DNA from: JADGOV01 sp040002735
GTDB lineage: Bacteria > Actinomycetota > Actinomycetes > JADGOV01
Direction of reading: 5' to 3'
Assembly (NCBI GenBank): GCA_040002735.1
Contig: JBDUDX010000212.1
Location: forward strand, 1-8,804
Length of the DNA stretch: 8,804 nucleotides
The position numbers were made by a program, and so were the translations under genes. Shown piece by piece: positions 7,249 to 8,804 of this stretch (position 1 is the stretch's first letter; each line of letters opens with the position of its first letter). Under the pieces are notes generated by a model that was not told where the DNA came from, made no database searches, and saw nothing but the letters and a program-made list of their open reading frames with translations.

Positions 7249-8109
7249 ATGCAGATCGGATTCTGTGGTCTTGGCCGGATGGGTGCCGCGATGGCCCGAC
7301 ACGTGCTGGACGCCGGCCACGACCTGACGGTGTGGAACCGCTCGCCGGGTAAGGCGGCCGATCTCGTGGCAGCCGGCGCGACCGAAGCCGCCACCCCGGC
7401 GGAGGCGGCCCGCGGCGCCGATGCAGTGGTCCTGATGCTCACCGGGCCCGCCGCCGTCCGGGAGGTGCTCTTCGATCCGGACGGCGTGGACAGCGGAGCG
7501 GAGGAGGGCACGCTGGTCGTGGACGCCACCACGATCGGCCCGTCCGCAGCTCGGGCCATCGCCGCCGAACTCGCCGAACGCGGCTTGCGCTACGTGGACG
7601 CGCCGGTCTTCGGCACGGTCGGGCCGGCGCGGGAGGGCACGCTCACCGTGATGGCCAGTGGCAGCCCCGCGGACTATGCCGAGGCCGAGCTCCTGCTGCA
7701 CTGCTGGGGAGAGCCGTCGCGGGTCCGCCGGGTCGGCGAGGTGGGCGCGGCAAGCGCGCTGAAGCTCGTGGCCAACAGCGCGCTGGGCGTGGCGGCCAGT
7801 GGGCTCGGAGAGGCGCTGCGGCTCGCGTCAGCGCTCGGCGTACCACGCGAGGCGGCGTTGGCCGCGCTCGGCGCCGGGCCGTACGGGTGGATGCTGCAAT
7901 ACAAGCAGCACATGATCGCCGAAGGCGACTACTCCGACGCGGCCTTCTCGTTGGACCTGATGGCGAAGGATCTAGACTTGGCGGTGACCGAGGCCCAGGA
8001 CTCCCTGCCGGTGGTGGCGGCCGCGCTGGGCAACGCCCGGTCAGCGTCGGCGGAGGGGCGTGGCGAAGACGACTTCGCGTCAGTGATCGGCTGGCTCGCC
8101 GAGGGGTAG
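7249..8109 (+). CDS. NAD(P)-dependent reductase of the beta-hydroxyacid dehydrogenase (6PGDH-like) family
   Basis: The 286-residue protein has the two-domain plan of 3-hydroxyisobutyrate, tartronate semialdehyde and succinic semialdehyde reductases. The N-terminal Rossmann fold starts at once with MQIGFCGLGRMG (GxGxxG at 7-12). WNRSPGKA (29-36) after the second strand suggests a preference for NADP(H), as Arg/Ser at this place bind the 2'-phosphate in relatives. The C-terminal helical domain has LKLVANS (171-177), with the probable catalytic Lys172 and Asn176, and AKDLDLA (239-245). The substrate motif, normally DAPVSGG, reads DAPVFGTVGPA (117-127): Phe replaces the serine that holds the substrate carboxylate in many relatives, so the substrate cannot be assigned. 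ATG 7249 is chosen because the fold begins there; an in-frame ATG at 7228 would add MPLSLRL and has no ribosome site either. Divergent from aceB, it may belong to glyoxylate metabolism (for example tartronate semialdehyde reduction), but this is speculative. Confidence 0.88.
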   Translation: MQIGFCGLGRMGAAMARHVLDAGHDLTVWNRSPGKAADLVAAGATEAATPAEAARGADAVVLMLTGPAAVREVLFDPDGVDSGAEEGTLVVDATTIGPSAARAIAAELAERGLRYVDAPVFGTVGPAREGTLTVMASGSPADYAEAELLLHCWGEPSRVRRVGEVGAASALKLVANSALGVAASGLGEALRLASALGVPREAALAALGAGPYGWMLQYKQHMIAEGDYSDAAFSLDLMAKDLDLAVTEAQDSLPVVAAALGNARSASAEGRGEDDFASVIGWLAEG

Positions 8110-8112
8110 CCA

Positions 8113-8157
8113 GGCTGTAAGCGCTGGTGGTCGTTGGGACAGCCAAGGCCGCTTACA
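8113..8157. terminator. Inverted repeat between convergent genes, possible bidirectional terminator
   Basis: TGTAAGCG (8116-8123) and CGCTTACA (8150-8157) are perfect 8-bp inverted arms with a 26-nt loop. An overlapping alternative stem, GGCTGT (8113-8118) with ACAGCC (8139-8144), could also form, so two structures exclude each other. It lies 3 nt past the reductase stop and about 14 nt past the proA stop on the opposite strand. No T-run follows on either strand, so it would be a non-canonical terminator at best. Confidence 0.4.
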
Positions 8158-8171
8158 CCCCTGTCAAGTGG

Positions 8172-8804
8172 TCAGGAGCGCACCTGGCCGTCGCCGGTGA
8201 CCACGTACTTCGTCGAGGTCATCTCCGGCAACCCCATCGGGCCGCGGGCGTGCAGCTTTTGGGTGGAGATGCCGATCTCCGCGCCGAAGCCGAACTGCTC
8301 ACCGTCGGTGAATCGGGTTGAGCAGTTGACCATGACGGCAGCCGCGTCCACCCGTGCGGTGAATTGGCGGGCGCGTTGCTGGGACCGGGTGACGATGGCC
8401 TCGGTATGTCCGCTCCCCCACCGCCGAATGTGCCGTACGGCATCCTCCAGGGAGGGAACCACCGCCACCGCCAGATCGAGCGACAGGTACTCCGTGGCCC
8501 AATCCTCATCCGTTGCGGGCAGCACCGCGTCGTCGTAGCCGGCGACCGTCGCATCGCCGTGCACGGTCACCCCTGCCTTCCGTAGCTCGGGCAGCACCAC
8601 GGGGAGGAACTCCGCCGCCGCGTCCGCGTGCACCAGCAGGGTCTCGGCCGCATTGCAGACGCTCGGCCGGTGTGTCTTCGCGTTCAGCGTGATGGCCAGC
8701 GCGTTATCAAGATCAGCACCGGCGTCGACGTACACGTGGCAATTTCCGACCCCGGTCTCGATCACCGGCACCGTGGACTCCTCGACCACCGAGCGGATCA
8801 GCCC
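8172..8804 (-). CDS. proA: Gamma-glutamyl phosphate reductase ProA, C-terminal half (5' end beyond window)
   Basis: ProA reduces L-glutamyl 5-phosphate with NADPH to glutamate 5-semialdehyde, the second step of proline synthesis in the cytosol. The visible 210 residues read open to the right edge, starting GLIRSVVEESTVPVIETG, so no start is in the window; about half of the usual 410-430 residues is missing. The family core is clear: GVGNCHVYVD near the beginning, then KTHRPSVCNAAETLLVH, which carries the catalytic cysteine (RPSVC), EYLSLDLAVAVV, GSGHTEAIVT, and the C-terminal block MVNCSTRFTDGEQFGFGAEI followed by GISTQKLHARGPMGLPEMTS and TKYVVTGDGQVR. All are normal for an active enzyme. It converges on the reductase gene across a 62-bp gap and is probably unrelated in function to the glycolate operon. 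Confidence 0.96.
   Translation of the reverse strand, partial: GLIRSVVEESTVPVIETGVGNCHVYVDAGADLDNALAITLNAKTHRPSVCNAAETLLVHADAAAEFLPVVLPELRKAGVTVHGDATVAGYDDAVLPATDEDWATEYLSLDLAVAVVPSLEDAVRHIRRWGSGHTEAIVTRSQQRARQFTARVDAAAVMVNCSTRFTDGEQFGFGAEIGISTQKLHARGPMGLPEMTSTKYVVTGDGQVRS

Noticed and set aside
7177..7701. N-terminal extension of aceB up to 7701
   Set aside because: The open frame continues upstream of ATG 7176 but is antisense to the well-supported reductase gene, and malate synthase homology starts right after 7176 with a good ribosome site.

Overview
The window looks chromosomal and comes from a high-GC Gram-positive bacterium, most likely an actinomycete. Signs of this are strong G/C bias at third codon positions, GTG starts alongside ATG, long spurious antisense frames, and protein sequences of actinobacterial type. 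I cannot name a genus. There are no RNA genes, insertion sequences, CRISPR arrays or phage features.

Layout. Positions 1-7176 on the minus strand form one tight operon. In transcription order it holds aceB (malate synthase A, 7176-5587), glcD (5583-4123), glcE (4123-2906), glcF (2874-1359) and a lactate/glycolate permease (1307 to the left edge, C-terminus missing). Spacing is 3 nt, a 1-nt overlap, 31 nt and 51 nt. A short 72-bp divergent region (7177-7248) separates aceB from a plus-strand NAD(P)-dependent beta-hydroxyacid-dehydrogenase-family reductase (7249-8109). A 62-bp convergent region with an inverted repeat follows. Then comes the C-terminal half of proA (gamma-glutamyl phosphate reductase) on the minus strand, running off the right edge.

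How the genes work together. The permease imports a 2-hydroxyacid. The GlcD/GlcE/GlcF complex oxidises glycolate to glyoxylate and passes electrons through FAD and Fe-S centres to the respiratory chain. Malate synthase condenses glyoxylate with acetyl-CoA to give malate. The block is thus a compact parallel of the E. coli glcDEFGBA operon, but with an AceB-type enzyme placed first in place of the GlcB type, and with no glcG or regulator in view. The divergent reductase might act on a related metabolite such as tartronate semialdehyde, but its active-site motif is atypical and this is only an inference.

The main anomaly is a single-site frameshift in glcF (about position 2301). It separates the two ferredoxin-type 4Fe-4S motifs from the two CCG (cysteine-rich) domains. 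Both halves are otherwise well preserved, so this is either a sequencing indel, a very recent mutation, or much less likely recoding. I saw no clearly undescribed system. The window is mostly a recognisable carbon-utilisation operon with a few local oddities.
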